NCBI GenBank assembly: GCA_016490735.1
Contig: JAEMWC010000140.1
Location: 1,228,501 to 1,292,500 of the forward strand
Source of the DNA: Pachyseris speciosa
Taxonomy: Eukaryota > Cnidaria > Anthozoa > Scleractinia > Pachyseridae
DNA: 64,000 bases
Direction of reading: 5' to 3'
The position numbers and the translations under genes were made by a program. Below are positions 9,748 through 20,522 of the stretch, piece by piece; the first letter of the stretch is position 1, and every line of letters starts with the position of its first letter. The notes beneath the pieces are model-generated. The model saw only the letters and a list, made by a program, of their open reading frames with translations, had not been told where the DNA came from and made no database searches.

Positions 9748-10895
9748 CTGAAAAAGTAATAATAAAAAATAACAATAAAACAAAAATCTCTGAAGTTTGC
9801 ACCAGATTTGGTGCGAATTAATGCGTTCTGTTTTCGCAGCGAGAGTTGATAAATAAACACTGTTAAAGTGAGAAATAAGTCTCGATTAACGACATTTCCA
9901 GGAAAGGCGAAAGGATCCTCAGAGTCGGTCCAAAATACGTTTCTATAAAAAAACCCGCTACTTAAATTTTCGATCAGGGCATTAGAGGATTGTAACTTGT
10001 ACAAATGTAATTTTGTCTTAACAAAGAGCTCCCCTTACCCCAGAAAAAGCAAAGAGGCAAAAAAAGGGAAGAAGAATTAACTAAAAAAATGAAAACACCT
10101 GGGGACTCAGGAAGCTTTTTGCCGAGAAAATTGCCTCGGCAAAGTGGACTTTGAACTATTGAACCTCAACCTTTAAAGGCAACTTCTATGATAAACAGTC
10201 ACCGCATTCATGTGCCTTTTAATGAAACTCTTGAAACTATAAATCTAGCTCATAAATAGAATTCAGTCATGCACTATCTTTGTAAGGAGAAAAAGCTGTC
10301 GTCCTTGTACAATATATCAAAAATATATATGTTGTTTGAGGGACACTAAACGTAAACGGTGGTTTAAGGGCACTCCACGTTCCAATGTTCTCCTCGTTCA
10401 CCGCGATGAAAAATATCACTCAGACCTTGAACTTCCAAAACATTGAAAACGTTTGTTCGGGAATTCGGAAATAAATGGATTTAGATGCCGGTAAATGGCT
10501 TAATTAAACCCTGCCGTTTGAATGTCGTTAGTCAGTGCCTTTTTTTTGCATATGTATATAAGTAAAATCTTTCCGGCGGAAGACAAATCGAGCCCTGTTC
10601 ATTTTTTTGCAAATTTATTTACAATTTCTCTTTACAATGAGGCTAATTTTGAAACTACTAGTTTCTTCGCGATCTGGGGTCGGTGCAGTCTTGTATAAAA
10701 GAGAAATAAAAAAGAATGTGGGCAAATGCAAGCAAACAGTTTTTTGATCTCTGTTCTTCCGGGTTGTGTTAAAGAGAAGAAACGAAAAGCCGCGTGGTAT
10801 CTTTGAAGTCAACTTTTGTCGAAACGGCTGTCGTCGAAGACAGTGGTAACTCGGTACAGAGCGCAAAGTACACTGGGACAGAAGTGAATTTCAGC
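9748..10895. other. Non-coding stretch between minus-strand M13 exon and plus-strand candidate exon
   Basis: No convincing ORF, RNA gene or strong repeat. It contains short A/T-rich runs and could hold a bidirectional upstream region for the two outward-facing exons, but no promoter motif was identified. Confidence 0.4.
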
Positions 10896-10947
10896 ATGGC
10901 GACCGGACCGATAGGCTCGATTTCCGCTGCTCACTCGGAGAATCACG
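10896..10947 (+). CDS. Candidate first coding exon of an unidentified plus-strand gene
   Basis: ATG at 10896 in good initiation context (CAGCATGGCG) opens 17 codons plus one base (MATGPIGSISAAHSENH) before a GTAGGC donor. Base composition is less A/T-rich than the surroundings. Candidate downstream exons are 14361-14470 and 17371-17443, but splice phases do not chain directly (this exon ends in phase 1, while 14361-14470 needs phase 2), so at least one exon would be missing or the model is wrong. Product not recognised. Confidence 0.35.
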
Positions 10948-11292
10948 GTAGGCAAATTTTGTTACTTTTCGTCAATTTCAAGTCTATACTCCCTGAAGAA
11001 AACATTACCTTGCGAAGTAACGTGTGACGCTCCATAAATCCAATTTCTACATTGCCGAAACAGGGAAGTTCTTTCCCTACGATGCGTAATTGAACTATTA
11101 ACTCTTTTCTGCGCTAAAGAAGAGAGCAGAAAAATTTGAAATAGATAGGAAGAAGTGGAGTCCAAGTTTGCTGGCAATGTAGACTTTTAGCTTTAAGAGG
11201 AATTTTTGTCTTAAAAACTTCAAGACAAAGTTGCATATTTTTCGGTGTTGTCCGGGGCGTGTTTGGTTTTGCAACAGAATAAAAGGTCTTAT

Positions 11293-11478
11293 TATATACC
11301 ACACAAGTGAATAGTGCTTTTCGCGCGGTCTGATTGGTTAACTCGGAGGTGATTAGCAAGTTCTATTCACCTCCGAGCAGCCGTCGCGCGAGATTTTACA
11401 AATCCGACACCTTGTCGGTATATTGTCACGCATAAAGATATGTTTTGGTCCGCTAATTATTCAGCTTGTGTGGTATAT
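11293..11478. mobile_element. MITE with TATACCACACAAG inverted ends
   Basis: TATACCACACAAG at the left and CTTGTGTGGTATA at the right enclose about 160 bp that includes an inner CGGAGGTGA/TCACCTCCG inverted pair. Non-coding. Confidence 0.7.
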
Positions 11479-11483
11479 ACTAA

Positions 11484-11590
11484 AACAATTATTCAACAGT
11501 TATTCACCTCAGTGTCGGTGAAAGTGGTGGATATTTACCTCGCCGCGAATATCCACCACTATTCACCTCCACTTCGGTGAATAATTGTTA
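11484..11590. mobile_element. Short foldback element, AACAATTATTCA ends
   Basis: AACAATTATTCA...TGAATAATTGTT ends with an inner GTGGATATT/AATATCCAC pair. It lies six bases after the preceding MITE. Confidence 0.65.
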
Positions 11591-11639
11591 AATATTCAAT
11601 GGAAATTGAGAATTTTAATCAGTTTAGAGGGTGGTGAAG

Positions 11640-11875
11640 TCTAAACAACTGATTATTACTCGGGATACTGTAAGTATACCAAGTTATAAAATGTGTTAGA
11701 TTTCAGTCTTTTTTTTTCCTGTGCAGCAAAATGCACAATAGAATTACGTTCCGGTGTTTTGATTGGCCAATGCACATTAGCAGGCACGTGGCGGTGTGTT
11801 CATTGGTTAAAGCAAACCACATAGTCCAAAGGTCGAAAGGCCAACATCACGCGACGGTTGTTTTGAAGTTATGCA
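11640..11875. repeat. Dispersed repeat, related to 61590-61740
   Basis: The block running through ATTACTCGGGATAC, TTTCAGTCTTTTTTT, CAGCAAAATGCACAATAGAA and GGCACGTGGCG reappears diverged and in reverse orientation near 61590-61740. Function unknown. Confidence 0.55.
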
Positions 11876-11892
11876 AATTCATTGTGTTTGAG

Positions 11893-12380
11893 TTGTGAAG
11901 CTAGATATTTTAATACAGCACAGTCTGCCGAGTTTTAAGAAAACGTTGGAAGCCTCTCACGTGCAGTGCTTATCGGCTAATCGATATCACAAGTCGAATT
12001 CGAATGTTGTGACAGCTCTATATTTAGAAAAACTGCAGATTTGCACAAAGTTGTTTTCGTAATGTGATACCTTCCATTTAATACGTGACTGCAAGTGAAC
12101 ACTCAAGGTTAAATAATCCACTTCGACTGCCGGAACAAATTTTCCTGCACATATCTTTGTAAAGTTGTGAAGCTAGATTTTAATACAGCACAGACTGTCC
12201 GCGTGAAAAGGTTTGCCGAATTTAAGACAAGGTTGGAAGCCTCGCACGTGCTGTGAGTATTGACTCGAATTAGAACGTTGTGACATTTCTATATTTAGAA
12301 AATCGCAAACTTGTTTTAATGTAATATCATAACTCGATAACTTTGACAATTCTATATTTAGAAACAAGTTTGCTAATTTT
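11893..12380. repeat. Diverged tandem duplication, about 275-bp period
   Basis: GAAGCTAGAT...TTTTAATACAGCACAG and the following GGTTGGAAGCCT-type block recur from 11896 and from 12170, both ending in CTATATTTAGAAAA. Non-coding. Confidence 0.6.
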
Positions 12381-12500
12381 TGGTTTTCACGTTACCTTCA
12401 TCAGGTAAATGGCATTTTATGGATATATCTGCTGGCCTGTTTTCAGCCAAGTAACACGCATTGTTTTGAAAATAGAGCAGTTTGAATTTCACATACACGG
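12381..12500. repeat. Dispersed repeat, related to 35040-35260
   Basis: Shares TTTTGAAAATAGAGCAGTTT and adjacent sequence with 35070-35100 and flanks. Confidence 0.55.
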
Positions 12501-13915
12501 AAACGATTCGCCTTGTGTTTTCGAGTTTTGAATTTCCAATATGTTAAGAGAAGTGTCCATGCAAATGTTTTCAAGCTTAGCAGAGAGAAAAAATGTTTTG
12601 AGAGAGCCAAAGTAAACTTTAGATGTTGCCACTTTATTTAGAAGTAAGCAACGACAGCTGACAACGAATATGGATGGCAACTCTCAAAACAATTTAACGC
12701 GCTTTGCTCGTACGTGAACAAAAAAGCCTTATGTGAACCCAAAAGCAAACCACTAGCCGGATAGTTTTCGAGAATCAGAAAGCGTGCGTCCGGCTTCTGC
12801 AGCACAAAAGTATCCCGAGTTAACGCTCATAGACCGTCTTGTTTGGCAATAATAATGGTCCATTTCAAACATAGTCCTGGATTTGAGAAAGTTGTAGGGT
12901 TTTCAAGGCAAGGTGCAAAAAATGTACCGTATTTGGTAAACCCGTCAGAAAAGAGTTGAAATACAATATTGGAAGAGTTCTTTTAGACATCCGAGGACAT
13001 CATCTCACCAAAACGCAGTTTGGACATACCGTATTTCATCGAATAAGCGCTATTCCCTATTTTTGACCGGAAGTTGTCCGTTGACCGGCCGTTATTGCAA
13101 GCCCTGAATTGTAATTACTACTGAGAACTGTGCTTGAAATTAAGCCTACACGAAAATGTAACAATTTCAAATTGTGTTGAAATTTCTATTTGCTGAAAAT
13201 GATCTGCAGTTAATTCATACATGCACTGTGCCATGCTCAGCAGTTCCTATTAACTTTGAGGTTAATGTTGATGTGCTCAGTCCAATGATGTAAAGAAAAC
13301 AAAACAAACAAGAAATCATTGTTTAGAACGAAGACGAGAAGTCGGTCCGTTGTCGATAAGCTGGTTGCAAATGTAAAAGTGATTTATATGTCGCCAGCAT
13401 GTTTATCTCTACGTGTGTTTACATAACCAGACAGCCGAACACGACTTTTGTGCTTTAGAATATTTGGCGCGCGCGGCAATGAAACGTTTCCTTGCACTGT
13501 TTTCAAGATACTCAGCTTATTGAAAACGGACAGACTTCTCGTCATGCCAATTTCCCACTCTTAGATGAATTCTCCGTAATGTTTCCGAAATGAAAAGTTT
13601 TCGACCGCAGCCCGTGCAAATTCCATTTCTAGTCGCCCGAGAAAAACTTTTCAAGACGACAACGCCCTTAATGGTCGCAATGAATTGTTGGTATGAAATG
13701 CCCTCAAGAACGCGGACAAGTCGTCTTCAATCATCCGTTTTTTCGCCTAAGTAAAAAAACAACTCCTCTTTCCGAATTTCTAGCACAGCAACCTTTGGCA
13801 AATGGGCCAAGACTGGCAGCTACGCGCCGCTTTCAAGACGAGACTTGCTTTCAGACTGTCCCGCCTGGGTCGGTGACTGTGTAATGCAAAACGGCGATTT
13901 GTTCCGGGAGTTACG
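12501..13915. other. Unassigned non-coding stretch
   Basis: Only short chance frames, no strong inverted or tandem repeat and no recognisable exon. Could be intron of the candidate plus-strand gene. Confidence 0.35.
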
Positions 13916-14325
13916 GTGAAAGTCAAAAAACCGTGAACACTTTGATTTGATTTTGACAGGTCCATTGCGTAGCCACCGCGCCAGGGTGGCTACGGTTGTG
14001 ATTATCATCACGTGCTGGCGACGCAACAAAATTTGAAAACATCGCATCGCCGGTGCGAGCAAAAAATTGCTCGTGTAGCCGCGGCTTAAAGTCGCGCGAA
14101 TTTCCTCTTTGCTTGCATAAATACACAAGGTTAAACTAATAATGAAAAAACTACAGGGTAACAGCCATTTTTTGGAAGGAAAAGCGATCAAAGCAAAGTT
14201 CGTGACTGATCGAGACAACGTTAATTTGTTTGCTTTCTTTGCGGTTTTATCTCGCATCTGATTGGTGGCTACGCAATGGACCTTTCAAAATCAAATCAAA
14301 GTGTTCACGGTTTTTTGACTTTCAC
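13916..14325. mobile_element. MITE with GTGAAAGTCAAAAAACCGTG inverted ends
   Basis: About 62 bp at each end are near-perfect reverse complements (GTGAAAGTC...GGTGGCTACG). An additional GTAGCCACC/GGTGGCTAC hairpin lies just inside the left end. Length about 410 bp, no coding capacity. Confidence 0.8.
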
Positions 14326-14360
14326 ATTAACTTAAATCTCTTCGTGTTTGGCAAGCACAG

Positions 14361-14470
14361 GGAAGCGCTACTGGGTTCTTTCAGAAGTGCAGTGACTTGC
14401 GGGTCTCCAGACTTAATGATGTTTTTCAACCACCAGGCCGGCGAGTTTCCGATCGAGACCTCACAGCCAC
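14361..14470 (+). CDS. Candidate internal exon of an unidentified plus-strand gene
   Basis: Flanked by GCACAG acceptor and GTAAGC donor. The open frame reads EALLGSFRSAVTCGSPDLMM then FFNHQAGEFPIE. It needs phase 2 at its start and leaves phase 1. The amino-acid composition looks protein-like, but I do not recognise the family. The neighbouring MITE and LINE suggest it sits between large introns. Confidence 0.3.
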
Positions 14471-14637
14471 GTAAGCTACCTATCAATAAAACTTAAATCG
14501 ATGTTTTAACCGTTAAAATTATAGTCTACGTCACACTATCAAATAATTCTTTCTACCCGTCAATCATCTCACGTCCTCTTCAGGTAATTCAATTCGTGCA
14601 TGAATATTAATACGCATGCAAATGAGCTTAACTGAAT

Positions 14638-15699
14638 TACTTTACTTTACTTTACTTTACTCAACTTTAATTATACAGATCTTAACATACAACACAAACC
14701 AAAGACAAATTAATAGTTAAAATAACTATAAAAATACAAGATCTGAATAATTAGGTCAGTTTATACAGAACACGATGATTCCTTATAAAAATTAACTGCA
14801 TCAATGTAGCTCAAACAGTATACAAAAGCAGACAATATATCATTACTTAATTAATTAATTAATTAGTTCATTAATTACAAAAATCTGTCCTTATTTACAT
14901 TAAATTTATTAAGATAAAAATTATTAACGCTATTCTTAAATGATGAAAAATGTTCAATTGTTCTGATGTCTAGTGGTAGGGAATTCCACAAGTCTACAAT
15001 ACGATTAAAAAAAGAAAACTTAAAAACATTGGTTTTAAAAAGGCCCTTCACCAGCGGAGCTTCACTATTTCTGATGTTGTATTTGGGTGTTTTAAAATTT
15101 ACGTATGACAAAACATTAAAATCTATATAACCTTTAACGCATTTGAAGAAAAAACAAAGATCCAAAATCTCTCTTCTATATTCTAAAAGTAAAAGTTTTC
15201 GTTTAACAAGTCTCTCAGGATAACATAAGTCAGTTTTCAGGATAAGTTTAGTTGCACGTCTGCGTACACGCTCAAGTGCAGTAATCTTTTCTTTGGTGTA
15301 AGGTGACCAGACCTGTGAAGCATACCTCAACTGTGGTCGAACAAGTGATTTGTATAAAATTATTAATGTTTTCTGATCACATTCGTTGGTGCAAGTTCTA
15401 TTCATCATGCCCAACATTTTGTTGGCTTTACTAATGATGATGTCAATGTGATTATTCCAAGATAACTTGGTGGAAACATCTACACCAAGGTCTTTCTCAG
15501 TTGTGACAGACATAATCTGTGAGCCATTAAGTGTATAGGCTGAATCCACAATGTTCTTTTTCCTTGAAATTGCAAGATATTTGCATTTCTTTGAATTAAA
15601 CTGCATGAAATAATCAACTGACCAGTCGTTTAGATTTGACAGATCACTTTGAAGTTGTTGAACATCATTGCTGTTATCTATGATTCTGAAGCATTTCAT
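14638..15699 (-). mobile_element. 5'-truncated LINE (CR1/L2/Jockey-like) with simple-repeat tail
   Basis: The minus frame 15699-14875 (274 codons) is the C-terminal half of a LINE reverse transcriptase: MQFNSKKCKYLAISRKK, KDLGV, LVRPQLRYASQVWSP, RRATKLILK and LWNSLPLDIR, in the expected order after the catalytic palm. The YxDD catalytic region is missing, so the copy is 5'-truncated and inactive. Downstream are about 200 bp of A/T-rich 3' UTR ending in a (GTAAA)n tail at about 14638-14665. The ORF itself is uninterrupted, suggesting a fairly young insertion. Confidence 0.88.
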
Positions 15700-15939
15700 A
15701 TATAGATTCGTTTTAATTAAAATTATGTTTTAGCAGTGGTTGCAATTCAATATTCAATATAAAGTATTCTTTGGTTTTAAAACAAGTAAATGCAAATGCA
15801 TTCAATTATTTAAATTTTGTAGTTGTCCAAGTTACTAGTAGTCGAAAGACTGGATAGTATAAATACTGGATATAAATAAATATTTGGTCGTCAAGAAATT
15901 TATCTATATATGGTAAAATTACAATAATCAAATCTTTTC

Positions 15940-17060
15940 TTATTCCAAAATTTGTTTACATATGCTCTCTGTTATCCACACCTAGTGAAGTGGTTAAACA
16001 ATTGAATCAAATGATATTTAAATTCTCATGGAACGGCACAGATAAGGTAACCCGTGTGTCAACAAGAAATGAATATTCAGAGGGTGATCTAACAATGATG
16101 GACTTAGAGTGCATGGTGAACTCTTTAAGATTAGCATGGTAAAAAAAGCAATTTCAGTAATAATGATGGATTCTGGAAGAGATATTTGCGACACAAATTA
16201 CAACCTTTCGGTGGCTTCTTCTTCATGAATTGTAATTACGATATTAAAGACTATATAATTTCTTCTCAGTTTTAGCACGACCTTTTGTTATGGCGGTCAG
16301 AATTTCGCGAGACTTTCGCTTCAGAAAAAGATTGGGAAAATATTATTTGAAATAATAGAGAAATACGAATAGATAAAAGACCAGCTTTTACAAAAATTAC
16401 TTTGATTCTGGAGTTGTTTACACGTCTAATCTTTTATTGGACCTTGACAACAGACAATCTTAGAGCAAGTTCTCAAAGATAATAAGGAAAACTAACTTTC
16501 TGCAGTGGGTTGGTCATCGTCATTCTATACCACCCCATTTAAAAGGTAGCAATAAGTCACCGTCTATAACATCCCTTTAATTTGTGACTGAAAACAACGT
16601 CTTTGAAGTGACGGAAAAGAACTCAAAAGATTATTTATCATTTCTTGTTGGAATTCAAAGAAAGCGCAGCCGCCCAATATAGTCTACAAATTGCAAAGGA
16701 ATTTCAACGTCTCCTCTGATCAATTAAAGCACTTTTTATTTTACTCACCGTGTCGCGCTCAAATCATATGTCAAGGCCTTTCAGTACAAAGTTCTTACCT
16801 CTATACTTTACACTAACACAAAATTGATTTTAGGCCAAACGATTTGTGCAGTTTCTGCGAGGCTCAATCAGAAACTTTAAGCCACATTTTTTTATCAGTG
16901 TTCACATTCCAGGCAGCTCTGGACTGATTTTGAGTCTTACTGGTATTTTTTATCAAATCAGCTCTCAGTTCAGAGGTACACCTCTCGCTGGAAAATGTTT
17001 TGGAATAATAACGCAACAATGCCTATTATCAGTTTGCCTTGGATGTTGTACTTATACAGC
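15940..17060 (+). mobile_element. Decayed L1/Tx1-like LINE ORF2 C-terminus
   Basis: Joining frames gives LINE ORF2 post-RT features: 'FKFSWNGTDKVTR', 'LTMMDLECMVNSLRLAW', 'KNYFDSGVVYTSNLLLDLD' and a final Cys-rich block near 16850-16910 (FCEAQSETLSHIF). Several frameshifts and stops make this an old copy. The same family is at 38765-39140 and 63440-64000. Confidence 0.75.
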
Positions 17061-17370
17061 AAGGAATAATGCACCCATTCCTACATTGTGTATTTAATAT
17101 AAAATCTACCCCCCTCCTCCCCCTATTCATGGGATACCAGTTGAACTGCTGAGGGGTGGAGGGGAGATCACAAAACACAGCATAAAGGCAGGAAGAGAGG
17201 AGTGGGGTCCAGTTTCATAAAACAATGCTTTGTGCTTTTACTGTGCTATCTACATTATATGTGAATATTACTGTGGAGAGCATGTTAAACGCACAGTAAA
17301 CATGTAGTAGGGTGGAGTAAAGCTTGTGTTTCTTTCTTGCCCTTTTTGTGTGGTTTCGGTGCATTCTCAG

Positions 17371-17443
17371 GCATGGCTATACCATATCCCAAAGGGAATT
17401 CCTTAATGATGATGATAGTGACTCCAAATCAAGGGCTGCAAAG
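17371..17443 (+). CDS. Candidate internal exon of an unidentified plus-strand gene
   Basis: Flanked by TTCTCAG acceptor and GTAATT donor. In one phase it reads HGYTISQREFLNDDDSDSKS followed by RAAK, an acidic/Ser-rich segment. The other open phase reads MAIPYPKGNSLMMM. Not recognised. It may belong with 10896-10947 and 14361-14470, but phases are not fully consistent. Confidence 0.28.
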
Positions 17444-17805
17444 GTAATTACATGCAAATGACATTGTTTTAATATTGGGCTGAGCATCTCAACTGTACAG
17501 AAAAAGTTATTGAGCTGGAGTGACTCTAGCACTGTACTACAGAAAGAAAAGTGGCCAAATGACATTGGTGATATGTTGGCCTAATCCTAGCCGTGTGCTG
17601 CTCCAATACTGGGCAACCTTTACATTTGTACAAAGCACTGTAAAAATAATTGCATGCACAAGAGTGATTAACGTCAGCCAAACACTGGACCGAAAATGCA
17701 GTTATATCATATTTGCTACAATAAAATTTTACAATCCAAGCATACAAGTTTAAACATCTGCAGTGATATGCCGTTTGACCGAAACCAAGCGAAGCCTTCT
17801 AAAAG

Positions 17806-18025
17806 GAGGTTTATTTTGTTGTGGCTAGCTCACTAGCTGGTTCAAGTTTCAACCCGGTAATGCATGCTTTAGAATATTTCACAACTTAGCGTGCAATTCA
17901 ACAGCATCGTCATCAGCAACGAGAGCGTGTCTCAAGAGCACAATACACTTATCGCTGATACTGTGGAGCATCCCATCACATGTGTTTTGTAAGCACATTT
18001 TATCAGTACTAATACAATTGTACTG
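17806..18025 (-). repeat. Dispersed repeat, about 220 bp, copy abutting hammerhead array 1
   Basis: The minus strand shares long blocks with 39630-39850 on the plus strand, e.g. GCGATAAGTGTATTGTGCTC and GAATTGCACGCTAAGTTGT. It ends about 40 bp before array 1. It contains CTGATGA but no GAAA partner, so it is not a hammerhead. Family unknown (SINE-like size). Confidence 0.6.
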
Positions 18026-18148
18026 TGTTGCATAACTGTCTTGCATTTCTCCCCCTTGGGAGAGCGGTCGCAAAACAACATTTTACGGGAAGGGAATTGA
18101 GATAACTCCTCTACCTTTCCCTCAAACAATTTGCAACACCACATTCAA

Positions 18149-18197
18149 ACAACAGCTGAAGAGACTCGCGAAGAGTCGAAACCGCCGGTACTGTTGT
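18149..18197 (+). ncRNA. Hammerhead ribozyme, array 1 unit 1
   Basis: Stem I ACAACAG/CTGTTGT, core CTGAAGA, stem II GACTC-GCGAA-GAGTC, GAAA, minimal stem III CCG-C-CGG with the A-U closing pair, predicted cut after the A in GGTA|CTG. All conserved core positions are present. Confidence 0.88.
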
Positions 18198-18219
18198 AGC
18201 CTCTTATAACAGTTGCAGC

Positions 18220-18465
18220 ATGTCTCACGTTCACGACTCATTGGCGCAATACCTTGAACCAAGTTCTGGTGAAAACATTGAAAGCAACCTTTCACCACCA
18301 CCTACGCCAGAGTTTCGTTACGACACAGGCAACGACAATTTTAATGACCACAATATGCTCTACATTCCGTTCGACGGAAAAAATGATACGGAGAAAAGCC
18401 CTCCACCATCACAACCAAGACCACGGTACAATGGGATTCAAAAACGAATCCATCCAAGACATTAA
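18220..18465 (+). CDS. Hypothetical 81-aa protein of the hammerhead repeat (ORF1), unit 1
   Basis: ATG at 18220, 23 bases after the ribozyme. The product is acidic and Pro/Ser-rich in the middle (NLSPPPTPEF, KSPPPSQPRPRYNG) with a basic C-terminus (KRIHPRH). Not recognised; it could be the N-terminal piece of a Penelope-like polyprotein or a spurious frame. It is kept identical in units 1-3 and frameshifted in units 4-6. Expression is untested. Confidence 0.4.
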   Translation: MSHVHDSLAQYLEPSSGENIESNLSPPPTPEFRYDTGNDNFNDHNMLYIPFDGKNDTEKSPPPSQPRPRYNGIQKRIHPRH

Positions 18466-18513
18466 AACTCACCTCAAGCCGACTGAAACCTTTCAATATA
18501 CACACTTGATTTA

Positions 18514-18928
18514 ATGCCACCCCCCAGGCGTGAAAAATTGTTTCATTACAGGCGAAGCAATAAGATGCTTAGAACTAACTCTTCGAAAACAACATTTGAA
18601 GGGAGCCTTGTGAAATTCAAACAACGCCTGAGAACGCGCGGCCTTCCAAAAAATATAATAGAAAGGTGTCTGTCAGGGGTCAACTTTGCCTCTAGATCAT
18701 CGGCTCTAAAACAAAAGAAAAAACACGTACCACGCAGGAGTAAAAAACCTGAAACAGATATTGATGGAACACTGGAGATTTATACAAAATCAGCCACTGC
18801 TTAGAACGATCTATCCTAAAACTCCGAGAATATCATACAAAAGAGGTAAAACTCTTAAAGACACACTCGTCAGAGCAAAAATAGACTTTTTAGGCTCTAA
18901 CGCGAGGCAACCGCAAAAACCACACTGA
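18514..18928 (+). pseudogene. Penelope-like RT thumb remnant, unit 1
   Basis: The frame from 18514 gives RTNSSKTTFEGSLVKFKQRL, GLPKNIIERCLSGVNFASRS and ALKQKKK. After a frame change (with an apparent internal loss of the usual intervening residues) a second frame gives VKNLKQILMEHW and SYKRGKTLKDTLVRAK. This is the order found between the RT palm and the GIY-YIG domain in Penelope-like elements. No palm and no GIY-YIG remain in the unit. Confidence 0.7.
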
Positions 18929-19310
18929 AGGAGTCCGCGCAGGCCTGTCATTTATTTGCCATCATGTTGATATTTTCAAGACAGGCCCCGTCCTTTTGTG
19001 GAACCACTCTTGCGTGTATAATTTGTTCATGTCCACATGAACAAGACGCAAAATAACACTTTTAAAACAATATTTGAAACCTTCACTTACGAAGGATGAA
19101 TTGACACAAGAACGTAACACCGTTGCGTTTTATTATCAAAAGCCTCAGTAGCCGTTTTGGGTGAAATATGCAGTAAAGAGAGCCATCTTAGAAACACAAA
19201 CTGACCTTCACATCGAGTAGGATCGAAATTACTTGCACCTCATTGGCTATTTCAACAAGATAAAAAACCAATAGGAATAATGCATTTCCGATCCTCAACC
19301 GGTAAGGTCA

Positions 19311-19318
19311 GGTATAAA
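19311..19318 (+). promoter_or_regulatory. TATA box of the hammerhead repeat
   Basis: TATAAAAG lies about 95 bp upstream of the ribozyme in unit 2 and recurs in array 2 units. It is missing in unit 1, whose left border falls just after it. An RNA polymerase II start about 25-30 bp downstream would put the ribozyme in the 5' leader (inference). Confidence 0.5.
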
Positions 19319-19404
19319 AGCGGTCGCAAAACAACATTTTACGGGAAGGGAATTGAGATAACTCCTCTACCTTTCCCTCAAACAATTTGCAACACCACAT
19401 TCAA

Positions 19405-19453
19405 ACAACAGCTGAAGAGACTCGCGAAGAGTCGAAACCGCCGGTACTGTTGT
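19405..19453 (+). ncRNA. Hammerhead ribozyme, array 1 unit 2
   Basis: Coordinates by element: stem I 19405-19411/19447-19453, core CTGAAGA 19412-19418, stem II 19419-19423/19429-19433, GAAA 19434-19437, stem III 19438-19445, cleavage predicted after A19446. Identical to unit 1. Confidence 0.88.
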
Positions 19454-19475
19454 AGCCTCTTATAACAGTTGCAGC

Positions 19476-19721
19476 ATGTCTCACGTTCACGACTCATTGG
19501 CGCAATACCTTGAACCAAGTTCTGGTGAAAACATTGAAAGCAACCTTTCACCACCACCTACGCCAGAGTTTCGTTACGACACAGGCAACGACAATTTTAA
19601 TGACCACAATATGCTCTACATTCCGTTCGACGGAAAAAATGATACGGAGAAAAGCCCTCCACCATCACAACCAAGACCACGGTACAATGGGATTCAAAAA
19701 CGAATCCATCCAAGACATTAA
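19476..19721 (+). CDS. Hypothetical 81-aa protein of the hammerhead repeat (ORF1), unit 2
   Basis: Identical to the unit 1 copy at 18220-18465, same spacing to the ribozyme. Confidence 0.4.
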   Translation: MSHVHDSLAQYLEPSSGENIESNLSPPPTPEFRYDTGNDNFNDHNMLYIPFDGKNDTEKSPPPSQPRPRYNGIQKRIHPRH

Positions 19722-19769
19722 AACTCACCTCAAGCCGACTGAAACCTTTCAATATACACACTTGATTTA

Positions 19770-20185
19770 ATGCCACCCCCCAGGCGTGAAAAATTGTTTC
19801 ATTACAGGCGAAGCAATAAGATGCTTAGAACTAACTCTTCGAAAACAACATTTGAAGGGAGCCTTGTGAAATTCAAACAACGCCTGAGAACGCGCGGCCT
19901 TCCAAAAAATATAATAGAAAGGTGTCTGTCAGGGTCAACTTTGCCTCTAGATCATCGGCTCTAAAACAAAAGAAAAAACACGTACCACGCAGGAGTAAAA
20001 AACCTGAAACAGATATTGATGGAACACTGGAGATTTATACAAAATCAGCCACTGCTTAGAACGATCTATCCTAAAACTCCGAGAATATCATACAAAAGAG
20101 GTAAAACTCTTAAAGACACACTCGTCAGAGCAAAAATAGACTTTTTAGGCTCTAACGCGAGGCAACCGCAAAAACCACACTGAAG
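19770..20185 (+). pseudogene. Penelope-like RT thumb remnant, unit 2
   Basis: Same as the unit 1 remnant but with one G missing in the CTGTCAGGG run near 19935, which moves the frame and ends the ORF at 19964. Confidence 0.7.
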
Positions 20186-20522
20186 GAGTCCGCGCAGGCC
20201 TGTCATTTATTTGCCATCATGTTGATATTTTCAAGACAGGCCCCGTCCTTTTGTGGAACCACTCTTGCGTGTATAATTTGTTCATGTCCACATGAAAAAG
20301 ACGCAAAATAACACTTTTAAAACAATATTTGAAACCTTCACTTACGAAGGATGAATTGACACAAGAACGTAACACCGTTGCGTTTTATTATCAAAAGCCT
20401 CAGTAGCCGTTTTGGGTGAAATATGCAGTAAAGAGAGCCATCTTAGAAACACAAACTGACCTTCACATCGAGTAGGATCGAAACATGACGAGACGCAGCG
20501 GAGTCTATCTGGAAGTATTACA

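Larger units (their letters stand above)
18062..20483 (+). mobile_element. Hammerhead-bearing tandem array 1 (about 1.9 units of 1256 bp), Penelope-derived retrozyme-like
   Basis: Two head-to-tail 1256-bp units. Order in a unit: TATAAAAG box, hammerhead about 90 bp later, an ATG 24 bp after the hammerhead opening an 81-codon ORF, remnants of the Penelope-like RT thumb (RGLPKNIIERCLSGVNF ... SYKRGKTLKDTLVRAK), then about 350 bp non-coding. The array starts just after the TATA box position and ends in the non-coding part, so it is permuted relative to gene order. This suggests integration from a multimeric or circular template (inference). Unit 2 has a one-base deletion in the RT remnant (19935 region). 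Array 2 (28692-33643) is the same family. Confidence 0.85.

Noticed and set aside
13820..14257. 145-codon minus-strand frame
   Set aside because: Most of it lies inside the MITE 13916-14325 and mirrors the frame at 14230-14496; no domain recognised.
17900..17930. Minus-strand CTGATGA as another hammerhead (also at 39750 on plus)
   Set aside because: No GAAA follows and no stem II can be drawn in either copy.
19280..19465. 61-codon frame starting upstream of the TATA box in each 1257-bp unit
   Set aside because: Its start lies before the TATA box and the frame runs through the ribozyme, so it is more likely a chance frame constrained by RNA structure.
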